Below are positions 1 through 7,516 of a stretch of DNA of 21,187 nucleotides, in pieces. The position numbers and the translations under genes were made by a program. Origin of the DNA: a virus; IMG/VR virus record IMGVR_UViG_3300025009_000398, positions 1-21,187 of that record; one strand, given 5' to 3'. The notes below the pieces were generated by a model. It was not told where the DNA came from and ran no database searches. It saw only the letters and a program-made list of their open reading frames with translations. Position 1 is the first letter of the stretch, and every line of letters begins with the position of its first letter.

Positions 1-703
1 CGTTTTCGATGTAGGGCATCAAAAATGCGTCCAAGAGTTTTGGCGCGCGGGCGGCCATCTCGGGCGCTTCTTTCATCGCGGCCTTGGCCAATCCCCCGCC
101 ACCGACCACGGCCTGCGAACCGAAGCGGTTGACGTTGTACTTGGTTTTTTCAAGAAGGCTCATCTGCTCGGGCTCAACCGTCTCGACACCCGCCTTGCTG
201 GCCAGCAGATCGGCGCCGGCGGCGATGGAGTCGGCGCCTAGCGGACTCGGCTGGAACCGGTAGTCGACCCCCATATCCGGGACGTACTTCTCTGCCCAAC
301 CCGGCAGCAGGGCCTCCAGGAGCCACTGCGCGCCTTGGCCCCCTTTGTCCGCCGTCCCCAGCGCAAGGTTGGCCGCGCCTGTTGATAAATCGGCCGGCAT
401 TCCGACGAGATCGGCCATGCCCCGGCCTGCGCCTTGCACAGCGATCTTCAAATCTCGGCCAACGTCCCCCGCGTCCCTCGTTGGAAGGGGCCTGCCTGCG
501 GCGGCCAACGCGGCAAACGAATCGGCCAGCGGAGACTTGGGTTCCGGTTCGGCGGCCGGCTGCGTCTGCAAGCCGACCTTGGCGTCGAATTCCTCGCGCG
601 GCATGTCGGCGTAGAATTTCCGGTACAGCCGGTCAGCAAGATCCGCATCGGGCAGGTCGCTGTACTGCGGATACTTCTGCCGGATTTCAGCAAGCGTCGC
701 CAT
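1..703 (-). CDS. Large virion/ejection-type protein, N-terminal part (runs off left edge)
   Basis: An open frame of 234 codons runs from the ATG at 703-701 to the window edge without a stop. The first ~45 residues contain IRQKYPQYSDLPDADLADR and FYADMPREEFDAKVG, a signature I recognise from the N-terminus of very large podoviral virion proteins thought to enter the host with DNA. The next ~190 residues are rich in Ala, Gly and Leu and predicted helical (for example GRGMADLVGMPADL). Its ATG overlaps the TGA of the preceding 488-aa gene by one base (TGATG), so translation is probably coupled. The position after the gp14-like gene corresponds to T7 genes 15/16. The enzymatic or structural C-terminus lies outside the window, so no catalytic domain can be assigned. 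The reading frame is certain; the role is inferred from position and motif. Confidence 0.85.
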   Translation of the reverse strand, partial: MATLAEIRQKYPQYSDLPDADLADRLYRKFYADMPREEFDAKVGLQTQPAAEPEPKSPLADSFAALAAAGRPLPTRDAGDVGRDLKIAVQGAGRGMADLVGMPADLSTGAANLALGTADKGGQGAQWLLEALLPGWAEKYVPDMGVDYRFQPSPLGADSIAAGADLLASKAGVETVEPEQMSLLEKTKYNVNRFGSQAVVGGGGLAKAAMKEAPEMAARAPKLLDAFLMPYIEN

Positions 704-2169
704 CAGCGGAGCCCCAGCGGGTCATCGTCGGACGTGTTGCCTGTGGAGATGGGCGGCGTACCTTTTCCCTTGCCCAGCGCGTTGTCGATGACCTTCTTCC
801 GGCCGCTGACGATCTGCTCGATGATGTCCAACTTGGCGAGGTAGCGCTGCTGTGATGTCAGGAAGTCGCGCGGATTGCCGACGATGTCTTTGAAGATCTT
901 GACATCGCGGTCGGAGATGCCCCGGCCCGACTGTCCGGCCAGCGCCTCGGCGGCCGAGTACACCAGCAGGTCGGAAGCCGTTTCCAGCGCCGGCAGGCTG
1001 GGATCGAAGATACCGCTGAACAGCGCGGGATCGAGGTTTGGATCGCTGGTAATCTTGGCGCGCAGCTCGGCGGCTGCCTCGTTGGCTCCGGTATACCCGA
1101 GCCCCGTGGCCAGGCCCTCCGTCAACGCCTGCACGTCCTGCATCTTACCCTTGACAAAGCCCGGCAGGCCAAAGTTGTTCGGGTCTTTCTGCGCCAGGGC
1201 GCGCGTCTGATCGAGCAGGGTGCTGAATCGCTGGATGCCGATCGCATCCTTTTGCAGCGCCGTGACGGTCGACTTGGTCAGGTCGCCCGGCGTACCGGTC
1301 TGCACCTGCCCGGTGAACACCGTCGAGCCGCCGGCAATCGGCTGTCCGCTCTGCGAATCGGTGATGCCGTCCAAGGTGATGCCGCGCGTGCCGTCGGCCG
1401 ACAGGTAGTTGCGCGGCGTACCGCTGTTGGCGCCAATCATCGCCCGCACGATCGGGCTGACATCTTCGCCGGCCGCCGCCTTGTTGACCAAAGCGGCCTT
1501 CGCCGTCGACTCGGTGTCTCTGCCGTAGACCGGCCCGCCGCGCGGGTCGTCCGGCGCGAACGTGGTGACGGCACCCGCCGCCGTGTCAACCGGCCGGGCG
1601 AAGATCTTGGAAATCTCGTTACCCTGGACCTGATCCCGAAGAGGCTGCAAATCTTCGGCGGCGTATGCCTTTCCGGGATCGAGCGCGTCGCCAGCCCCGA
1701 GGAAAGAACGCGCGCCGGCCTCGCCCCCACCCATGCCGGTGTTGCCAACGAAGAAGCGCCACATGTTGGCGACGTCCTTGGGGTCGACGCCCCCGCCGGC
1801 GGCGATCGAGGCCGCCTGCCCCGCGGCAGCCGGCAATGCGGCGCGCATCTCGTCCCTGCGCCGCGGAAGCGCCGTCGCCTGCGGGCCGGCCACCGCACCC
1901 TCGTTGGTATCGGCGAATACGAACGGCGCCGTCGCCTGGCCCTGCAAACCGGTAAACAGGCTCGACAGGTCCGTTCCCGCCTTCTGCTTGCGACGCAGCG
2001 CGTCCGCCTCAAGCGCCGTTTTCCGACGGCTCTCTTCCAGTGTCGACAACTTGGCCGCCGACAGGGCCTGCTCGTTGGGGCCGGGGGCCGCCGCGAACAC
2101 GTCCATCATCCGGCCGAGTGCGGCGCCGATCGGGGTTTGGTAGCCGTAGGGGTTGATAATCGTCGGCAT
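703..2169 (-). CDS. Putative internal virion (ejection) protein, 488 aa
   Basis: A 488-residue soluble protein starting MPTIINPYGYQTP, preceded by AGGTGA six bases before the ATG. Residues ~35-70 are charged and helical (coiled-coil-like); the middle is Ala/Gly-rich; residues ~300-470 are helical, with the segment GQSGRGISDRDVKIFKDIVG that I associate with conserved podoviral internal proteins. No signal peptide or membrane segment is evident. It sits between the gp14-like gene (26 bp upstream) and the large virion protein (1-base overlap downstream), the place of T7 gene 15. I infer that it forms part of the core or ejected channel. I do not see direct sequence similarity to T7 gp15, so the function rests on gene order. 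Confidence 0.8.
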   Translation of the reverse strand: MPTIINPYGYQTPIGAALGRMMDVFAAAPGPNEQALSAAKLSTLEESRRKTALEADALRRKQKAGTDLSSLFTGLQGQATAPFVFADTNEGAVAGPQATALPRRRDEMRAALPAAAGQAASIAAGGGVDPKDVANMWRFFVGNTGMGGGEAGARSFLGAGDALDPGKAYAAEDLQPLRDQVQGNEISKIFARPVDTAAGAVTTFAPDDPRGGPVYGRDTESTAKAALVNKAAAGEDVSPIVRAMIGANSGTPRNYLSADGTRGITLDGITDSQSGQPIAGGSTVFTGQVQTGTPGDLTKSTVTALQKDAIGIQRFSTLLDQTRALAQKDPNNFGLPGFVKGKMQDVQALTEGLATGLGYTGANEAAAELRAKITSDPNLDPALFSGIFDPSLPALETASDLLVYSAAEALAGQSGRGISDRDVKIFKDIVGNPRDFLTSQQRYLAKLDIIEQIVSGRKKVIDNALGKGKGTPPISTGNTSDDDPLGLR

Positions 2170-2195
2170 ATTAAATCACCTGAATTTCACCGGCT

Positions 2196-2894
2196 TTACG
2201 ACGAAATCAACCACGAGGCGTTGTCCGGCGCGAACGTCCGCGCATGACCCCCGCCGCTGAACATATCCGCGATTTTACCGAAGTTGCCTCCCGTGGCGCC
2301 GTATATCGTCGCGGCCGTTCCCGCCAGTTTCAAAAGGTCTCCAAACATGCCCGGCGCTTTCGTGGCGTTGGCGGCGGCCACCTGCTGCTCGTATGGCAGC
2401 AATCCCGCCGACCGAGCCGAAAAATCGCCGATGGTGCCCAACTTCGACCGGTTGCCTGTCAGCATTTGGCTGTTGTTGAAAAACAGATCCCCGAAACCGC
2501 CCAACTTGGCGGCGCGCGACGCCTCGGCCCGCGCGTCCGCGGAGGCGCCGGCCATCTTACGCGCGGCTTCCGCGCGGACCACCTGTGGCGCGCTGCCCGC
2601 CGTCGGCAGGCCAACGGACTTGGTCTCGGCAGCCGCTTTATCGACAGCCGTCATTCGACGGTCCACCGCCTGCCGCTCGCCCTTCGCCTGCTCCGCGCCT
2701 TGATACTCGCCGAGCGACTTGTTGAACACGCCGGCCGCCGCCTCCTGGTGCGCTTTCTGGCGAATACGCTCCGCCTCCGCCGTGTCATTGCGGGCAGCGA
2801 CCTGCCTCTTGGCATTCTTGGCCTGCTGCTGACCGCTGTACGCCGTCCCAGCCGCGTTCAACGCGAGGCCCGTGGCAATCATCGGATCGCACAT
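2196..2894 (-). CDS. T7 gp14-like internal virion protein
   Basis: A 232-residue protein beginning MCDPMIATGLALNAAG, the hallmark of the gp14-type ejection protein family: a short MCDP start, a small-residue hydrophobic helix (~5-20), then a long Ala/Gln/Arg/Lys-rich helix (residues ~20-130). A second glycine/alanine-rich hydrophobic stretch lies near residues 180-205 (LLKLAGTAATIYGA). In T7 the equivalent protein is ejected first and is thought to form a pore in the outer membrane. The start codon directly abuts the TAA of the 202-aa gene upstream (TAA|ATG, no gap), supporting translational coupling. The family call is good; the membrane-pore role is established only for T7 and inferred here. 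Confidence 0.8.
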   Translation of the reverse strand: MCDPMIATGLALNAAGTAYSGQQQAKNAKRQVAARNDTAEAERIRQKAHQEAAAGVFNKSLGEYQGAEQAKGERQAVDRRMTAVDKAAAETKSVGLPTAGSAPQVVRAEAARKMAGASADARAEASRAAKLGGFGDLFFNNSQMLTGNRSKLGTIGDFSARSAGLLPYEQQVAAANATKAPGMFGDLLKLAGTAATIYGATGGNFGKIADMFSGGGHARTFAPDNASWLISS

Positions 2895-3503
2895 TTACTT
2901 CACCGTCCGCACGGCGGAACTGTCCGCCGAGAACAACCCCGTCTTGAACCCCGGGTAGCCCTTACTCTCCGCCGCCAGGGGGATCGCCGCGCTGCTGATC
3001 AGGCTGGCGAAAATGTCACCCAGAGGACTAAACGCCGGCAGCGGGGTAAGCACGCCCGCACGCGCCATGGCCGACGACGCGGCCGCCGATGGATCGGCGG
3101 CGGCCCGGTTCTGCGCGATCAACTCCTGGCGGGCGGCCTCGACGTTGCTGCGAGTCGTGTTACCGAAGTCGAGCGCGCTGCCGGCCGTCGTGCTTCGCTG
3201 CGTCTCAAACGCCTTCGTCAGGTCCGCCATCTCGCCGGCGCCGGAGCCCGAGTTCAGGTTGCCCGAACCCGCCAAAGACAGCACCAGTTTTCGCCGCGCG
3301 TCGTTGTACTGTTCCTCCAGTTGCGGGAAATAGTAGTCCGTGTACGACTTCTCACGGGAGGCGTAGAAAGGGTCATCAAACTGACCAAAAGCCTCGCCGA
3401 TCTTAGCCTCACCTTCGGTAATGCGCGCCTGGCGGGCGGCCTCCTCCTGGCGGGCGATCTCGGCGGAATTATCTTTCGGGACACTTGCAGAAGGCAGGCA
3501 CAT
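2895..3503 (-). CDS. Conserved podoviral virion-cassette protein, 202 aa
   Basis: The protein starts MCLPSASVPKDNSAEIARQ. Three ATG codons stand in a row (3509, 3506, 3503). GGAG lies six bases before the third, so I place the start at 3503, giving 202 residues; the second would overlap the upstream TGA by one base and cannot be excluded. Residues ~10-75 are charged and helical with EAFGQFDD and YYFPQLEEQYNDARRKL; then comes a Gly/Ser turn (SGNLNSGSGAGEMADL) and an Ala-rich helix. I recognise this as a protein commonly found between gp13-like and gp14-like genes in podoviruses, but I know no biochemical function. The neighbourhood suggests a component of the internal core or tail. It contains no membrane segment or Cys-based metal site. 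Confidence 0.78.
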   Translation of the reverse strand: MCLPSASVPKDNSAEIARQEEAARQARITEGEAKIGEAFGQFDDPFYASREKSYTDYYFPQLEEQYNDARRKLVLSLAGSGNLNSGSGAGEMADLTKAFETQRSTTAGSALDFGNTTRSNVEAARQELIAQNRAAADPSAAASSAMARAGVLTPLPAFSPLGDIFASLISSAAIPLAAESKGYPGFKTGLFSADSSAVRTVK

Positions 3504-3505
3504 CA

Positions 3506-3964
3506 TCATCTCCAAACGTACCGGCGAAAAGACTCCCGGTTTCGGCCGTAGTCTTCGATCGTCGGACCTTCCTGTTTGGCACCAAGCAGCTCCAGCCACC
3601 GATGGGCGATTTCATGGCCTTCAATTGAGCAGCATTCCGCGCGATGCGCGCCCGTTTGTCTCAATGCCGGGATCATAACACGCTTGACGAACTTTGTCAG
3701 GGAAAACGAAATCCGTCGAAAATCGTCGGTCGCGAACATGAACACCGACCACACCCCCGGCCAGGTCGGTATGGCGCCGATGACCGCAATAGGCTTCTCC
3801 AGCCCCGCACACCACGAAAAAGAACCCGCGCCAGCGCAGTCCATCGCCACCACACGAGGGTCTTCCGTCCAACGGGTGGCGTAGATCTCACGGTGGTCCC
3901 ACTCGCGCATACGTTCCGCGACGAACAAGGCGGATTCGTAGGTGACGGGGTTTTGTAGTTCCAT
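3506..3964 (-). CDS. T7 gp13-like internal virion protein (DUF2833 type)
   Basis: A 152-residue protein. I chose the ATG at 3964 because the upstream nozzle gene ends at 3967, leaving a 2-base gap. The body resembles the T7 gp13 family: an N-terminal ALFVAERMREWDHREI helix, a central hydrophobic region (IAVIGAIPTWPGVWSVFMFA), and the C-terminal EGHEIAHRWLELLGA followed by a YG-N-E-F-RY end. The C-terminal half looks like an acetyltransferase (GNAT) fold, where AHRWLELLGA occupies the position of the cofactor-proximal helix. T7 gp13 is needed for proper virion assembly, and catalysis has not been shown for it. The gene lies between the nozzle and gp14-like genes, as in T7. The family call is moderately strong; any enzymatic activity is inference. 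Confidence 0.75.
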   Translation of the reverse strand: MELQNPVTYESALFVAERMREWDHREIYATRWTEDPRVVAMDCAGAGSFSWCAGLEKPIAVIGAIPTWPGVWSVFMFATDDFRRISFSLTKFVKRVMIPALRQTGAHRAECCSIEGHEIAHRWLELLGAKQEGPTIEDYGRNRESFRRYVWR

Positions 3965-3966
3965 CC

Positions 3967-6357
3967 CTACTCGCTCAACTCGTTGTGAAACACGATGATA
4001 CTGTTCAACGTCGCCGGGCCCGCCTGCGAGCACACCATCTTGGGCGCGAAGTGTGTGGTCCGGTGCTCCCCCGCGCCGCCGGGTGACTTAAAAATTGATT
4101 TCGTGAACCGACCGATCGTGACGTACGCCGAGGTGTCGGTCGGCTCGACCAGGAGCGCCACCAACCATTGGCCGGTGCAACCCAGGCCCACACCTGTCAC
4201 CGTTTTCTCGGACCCCGGCCGGTCGGCGTCGAGGAAAGGCAACTCTACCGTCGCCACCGCCTCATCGTCCTCCGGGTATGTGTCGCCGTCAGATCCGCCG
4301 TAGAGGAAAATCGTGTCGCCGGCGCGGGCGTACAGCTTCTCGGCGATACGCGCCCAAGCCGTAATCTGCCCCCCGACGTCGTCGGTTGTGTCAAAATAGG
4401 TCCACGCGCTGATTTTCGAGCCCGGAAAGTAGTTGAACACAAAAACCCGGTTAGTGCCCAACGCCGCCCAATACCGATCATCATCCGGCTGCAGCACCGC
4501 TATCGCATCCTCGATCTGCGCATCCGTCAGCGTCTTGGCGTACTCCTTGACAAACGGATCGATCGCTGTGCCCACGTCGTTGACGTAAGCGGCGTTGCTG
4601 CTGTCCCGGGCCCGCAGCGAACGGAACCCGGAATCGGCGTAGTAGAACAGATCGTCGTTGCCATATCCGAGGATCGTGCCACCCGAACGGCTGCCGGTGT
4701 TCTTGAGGGTCTGCAGTAGCGTGTTGCTATCCTCGTCGGCGAAAATGGCCCACACCTGCACCGCATTGCGCGCGAAAAAGGCAAGGTTGCCTTGATACTG
4801 CCCCAGCCCGTAAAGCGTCTGCGAACCTTCGTCCTGGCTGGCCAGATTGATGTAGTTGGCACCCGGATACTCGACGCTGTCGCGATTCCATGACGCCGCG
4901 TTGTTGACACCGGAGAACTGCGCCAGACTGCCAGAGACGGTGTACATCTTCGCCTTGTGCGTAAACAACTGAGCACCGCGCACCAGCGGATTCCCGACGT
5001 AGCCGAAACTCTCGTCACCCAGGGCAACATTGAACTTGTCGCCCACCTCGAATGTACCGCTGATCGTAAACGTGTTTTTCTGCGGCTGGCCAGTCACGGC
5101 GTCCACGCCGCCCGCCATGTTGGCCGTTGTCGCCGTGACACCGCTGTCCGCGGTCACCGCCACCAGCGCGCCATTTGGGCCGTCGCCGGTGCCTGCCGCC
5201 GCACGAATAGTCACCGTTGGCCCGGAGGCGGTGGCCGAGTATTCGGGGCTCGACGTGTAAGTGTTGATCTGCGCCGCCAGGGCGGCGGCCAGAATCGAGT
5301 TGCTGGTCGTGTAGTTGACCTGCGCGCCCAACACCTCGACGCCATCGGCCTTGACGGAGGATATCCCTTTATTGGCGCCACTCGCCATGTTGACATCCGT
5401 CTTGGTGATCGTAGTCACCGACGACGCGACGACGTACCCGTTGGGCGCCGCGCCGGCCGATGCCGCCGCGCTGATCGTGACAACGGCGCCGACCGCCGCG
5501 GCCGTATACTCCGGGCTCGACGTGTGCGCCGTGATGTTAGCGGCCAAATCCGTCGCTGTCTGGTCCAGGGAACTGTTGAATGGCACGGCCCCACTGGTGA
5601 CCGTGACCCCGTTGACCGTGACGCTGTCGACACTGCCCGAAGCCCCACCCGTTAGCTCTACTGAGCCTGTCGCCGCCGTTGCCGACGCTCCGGCGGTCAC
5701 CGTTACTGCGCCGGTCGCCCGTACTTCGATCACATCCTCGACCGCCGTCTGCGTGGTCGCCGTGGCAATCGCCTGGTTGTCCGTCGCGCCGCCGTTCTCG
5801 ACCGTTGTCTCGGTATCGAAAGCGACGTTCGCGGCTCCTGTCACCGTAAGCACCGCGCCCGATCGCGTCGCGCTATAATCCGCGCTGGCGTTGATCAGCA
5901 CCTTCAGGTGCTCGGCGATACCGTCGTTGTTGGTCATATCCGCGCGCACAATGCCGACGTACCAGTCGGGCACCAACGCACCATCATAAAAATGGTACAC
6001 CCCGTTGTCGGCGAATTTCGCCACGACGTAAGGCTTGCCATCGAAGTTCTCGGCCGACAACACTTTGGACATCGCCGTGGATCCGTCGGGGTGCTGAAGA
6101 CGCTGGTAGGCCACCCCCGAGGGCACGACGGGCGCCGCGGCGGAACCGAACACCCGCAACGTCGAGCCAGTCGCATGCATGCCAAAAGTGTCGGCCGGCA
6201 GGGTATACGTTGAAACGAACTTCTTGCGCCGCTCGATCTCCCCCTTGCGGTTGATCAGCACGTTGCAGGCATCCCACAACGAGCCGGGGTCGCCGCCAAC
6301 CTGCGACCCGCGCCGGTCCAGACCCGCTTTAAAGTTCTTGACGACGACGTAGCTCAT
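3967..6357 (-). CDS. T7 gp12-like tail nozzle (tubular protein B) with inserted repeat domains
   Basis: A 796-residue protein that probably forms the distal tail tube of a short-tailed virion. Its N-terminus (VVKNFKAGLDRR, then DACNVLINRKGEIERRKKF) and C-terminal half (residues ~430-796, with WNRDSVEYPGANYINLASQD, VQVWAIFADED, and GTAIDPFVKEY) match the nozzle/stabilisation family. Residues ~138-422 are an insertion built from related Thr/Ala/Val-rich units. Two clear ~90-residue copies (~243-332 and ~333-422) share TSSPEY-(T/S)-A, a G-x-x-VTI strand and G-x-x-PNG; a degenerate third copy precedes them (~138-240). The start ATG abuts the TGA of the adaptor gene (TGA|ATG). Adaptor-nozzle-gp13 order is the T7 order. 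The repeats are probably beta-sandwich decorations exposed on the tail. Confidence 0.85.
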   Translation of the reverse strand: MSYVVVKNFKAGLDRRGSQVGGDPGSLWDACNVLINRKGEIERRKKFVSTYTLPADTFGMHATGSTLRVFGSAAAPVVPSGVAYQRLQHPDGSTAMSKVLSAENFDGKPYVVAKFADNGVYHFYDGALVPDWYVGIVRADMTNNDGIAEHLKVLINASADYSATRSGAVLTVTGAANVAFDTETTVENGGATDNQAIATATTQTAVEDVIEVRATGAVTVTAGASATAATGSVELTGGASGSVDSVTVNGVTVTSGAVPFNSSLDQTATDLAANITAHTSSPEYTAAAVGAVVTISAAASAGAAPNGYVVASSVTTITKTDVNMASGANKGISSVKADGVEVLGAQVNYTTSNSILAAALAAQINTYTSSPEYSATASGPTVTIRAAAGTGDGPNGALVAVTADSGVTATTANMAGGVDAVTGQPQKNTFTISGTFEVGDKFNVALGDESFGYVGNPLVRGAQLFTHKAKMYTVSGSLAQFSGVNNAASWNRDSVEYPGANYINLASQDEGSQTLYGLGQYQGNLAFFARNAVQVWAIFADEDSNTLLQTLKNTGSRSGGTILGYGNDDLFYYADSGFRSLRARDSSNAAYVNDVGTAIDPFVKEYAKTLTDAQIEDAIAVLQPDDDRYWAALGTNRVFVFNYFPGSKISAWTYFDTTDDVGGQITAWARIAEKLYARAGDTIFLYGGSDGDTYPEDDEAVATVELPFLDADRPGSEKTVTGVGLGCTGQWLVALLVEPTDTSAYVTIGRFTKSIFKSPGGAGEHRTTHFAPKMVCSQAGPATLNSIIVFHNELSE
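5092..5946 (-). repeat. Tandem protein-coding repeats within the nozzle gene
   Basis: This stretch encodes nozzle residues ~138-422. Two units of about 270 bp align in protein and partly in DNA; for example, GGGCTCGACGTGT occurs in both at the codons for the S-S-P-E-Y segment. A more divergent unit precedes them. The units share the pattern N-[IT]-[NT]-x-(Y/H)-T-S-S-P-E-Y, G-x-x-VTI, and PNG-x-x-VA. They are absent from the shorter T7 gp12, so I read them as an internally duplicated insertion. Confidence 0.7.
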
Positions 6358-7056
6358 TCAGCGCACCCGAATGATCGTGTGCCCGCGCATCGAACGCCGA
6401 GCATCCCCGCCGCCAATGGCGAAAGGCTGATGCAGCCCTGACGTTTGCTTGAGCAGCGACGCCAACCGCCCCTGGCCCGCGGCCAGCTTCAGTTTGGCGT
6501 CCTTGGCATCACGCGACGCCAGGATCTCGGCGGCGGAGAAAAGCACAATCAGTGTGTCGTCAAGGGTCGCCCGGTCGGTGTTCGCCACCAGAGGGTTGAG
6601 GTTACGAATGCCCCGGAACCGAAGTTTCTGCGTGTTGGTCGAGGGAATCGGCCACACCTCGATCTGCGTAGCCGTCTCGCTCGTACGCCGCCAGTCCCAG
6701 CGCAAGGCAGGCTCCGACCGCTCGTCGCCATCACTGTCGTATTCAGCGTATTCCTGGAAACCAATGCCTTGCTCGATCGGGTAGGGCTCGCCGCTCCACT
6801 CGACAGCGACATCGGTGATACGCGCGTCGGAGAGCCCATCGGGCATGTCGTAGTACCGCTGCCCGGCCGCCAGGTCCTTCGAGACATAGAATTGAAGGAA
6901 TTTCCAGTCGTGGTCGTCATAGAGCGTTTCCTGCGTGCGCCGCAGAATTTGCTTCAGATTATCCTCAGCATCGGTGCCGACCGAGACCTTGGAGCTGTCG
7001 CGAGTCTCGGCCCGGAGCTGGCTAACCAGTGTTTGCAGTTGCGTACCCCGGGCCAT
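6358..7056 (-). CDS. T7 gp11-like tail adaptor (tubular protein A)
   Basis: A 232-residue protein starting MARGTQLQTLVSQLRAETRD, with GGGAGA five bases before the ATG. The helical N-terminus carries SVGTDAEDNLKQILRRTQE and LYDDHDWKFL, typical of the adaptor that sits between portal and nozzle in podoviruses. The middle is beta-rich (YYDMPDGLSDARITDVAV, IEVWPIPS) and the C-terminal helix (~160-205) ends in a basic tail. It lies immediately before the nozzle gene with a TGA|ATG junction, so the two proteins are likely made in coupled amounts. In T7 the adaptor forms a dodecameric ring docking onto the portal. The family assignment is strong by motif and position. Confidence 0.82.
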   Translation of the reverse strand: MARGTQLQTLVSQLRAETRDSSKVSVGTDAEDNLKQILRRTQETLYDDHDWKFLQFYVSKDLAAGQRYYDMPDGLSDARITDVAVEWSGEPYPIEQGIGFQEYAEYDSDGDERSEPALRWDWRRTSETATQIEVWPIPSTNTQKLRFRGIRNLNPLVANTDRATLDDTLIVLFSAAEILASRDAKDAKLKLAAGQGRLASLLKQTSGLHQPFAIGGGDARRSMRGHTIIRVR

Positions 7057-7068
7057 TCGACTCTCCCA

Positions 7069-7446
7069 CTATCCGAGGATGCTGGCGGATTCCTCGCCGG
7101 TCTCGGCGATCTCGTCGGGCATCGGCGCCCGGGTCCGCTTGCGCCGGCCGTCGTCAGCCGCCGCCTTGCCACCGTTCACATGGATCGGGAGATCCTGGTG
7201 CGGCGGCCCGAAAATCGCGTTCAAGGTCAGTTCCCGCTTGGCCAGGACAAGACCATACTTGTCCTCCAGGCGGGCCCGCTCCTTCTCGTGCTCGATCTGG
7301 CCGCCCTTGCTCTTCTCCAATTCCACCACTGCGTCACCACCGTGGATGTATTTGAGAATCAGGATTTCGGGGGCTGGAACGTCAGACAGGCGAACCTCAT
7401 TCAGCACGTTGCCGCCAAGGCGAACTTTGCAATTATAAAAATCCAT
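7069..7446 (-). CDS. Conserved phage protein of unknown function, 125 aa
   Basis: A 125-residue protein starting MDFYNCKVRLGGNVLNEV, with AAAGGA nine bases before the ATG. The first ~45 residues look like a small beta/alpha domain ending in EILILKYIHGGDAVVEL; residues ~50-75 are strongly charged and helical (EHEKERARLEDKYGL); the C-terminus is disordered with a basic patch (GRRKRTRAP) and an acidic end. Similar short proteins occur between capsid and tail-adaptor genes of podoviruses, but I know no function. The first gene after the hairpin at 7477-7507, it probably depends on transcription passing that hairpin. A virion-joining or tail-assembly role is possible on context only. Confidence 0.72.
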   Translation of the reverse strand: MDFYNCKVRLGGNVLNEVRLSDVPAPEILILKYIHGGDAVVELEKSKGGQIEHEKERARLEDKYGLVLAKRELTLNAIFGPPHQDLPIHVNGGKAAADDGRRKRTRAPMPDEIAETGEESASILG

Positions 7447-7476
7447 GCGTCGTTATCCTTTCTGCCTGGAAGAAGG

Positions 7477-7507
7477 GGTCGGGAGGGGCGGCGACCCCCT
7501 CCCGACC
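7477..7507 (-). terminator. Strong hairpin after the decoration gene; probable leaky terminator
   Basis: A perfect 12-bp inverted repeat (GGTCGGGAGGGG / CCCCTCCCGACC) with a 7-nt loop begins 10 bases after the TAG of the decoration-like gene. Read leftwards, the stem is followed by CCTTCTTCC, a pyrimidine run with few Ts, so termination would be partial. T7 has its partial terminator (T-phi) at the same point, after the capsid gene and before gene 11. An RNA-processing or stability role is the alternative. Confidence 0.65.
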
Positions 7508-7516
7508 GGTTGAGTG

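Noticed and set aside
1252-3551. Long plus-strand open frames (331 and 435 codons) opposite the internal virion genes
   Set aside because: Same GC-bias shadow effect; no ribosome sites or recognisable protein pattern, and the minus-strand genes are well supported.
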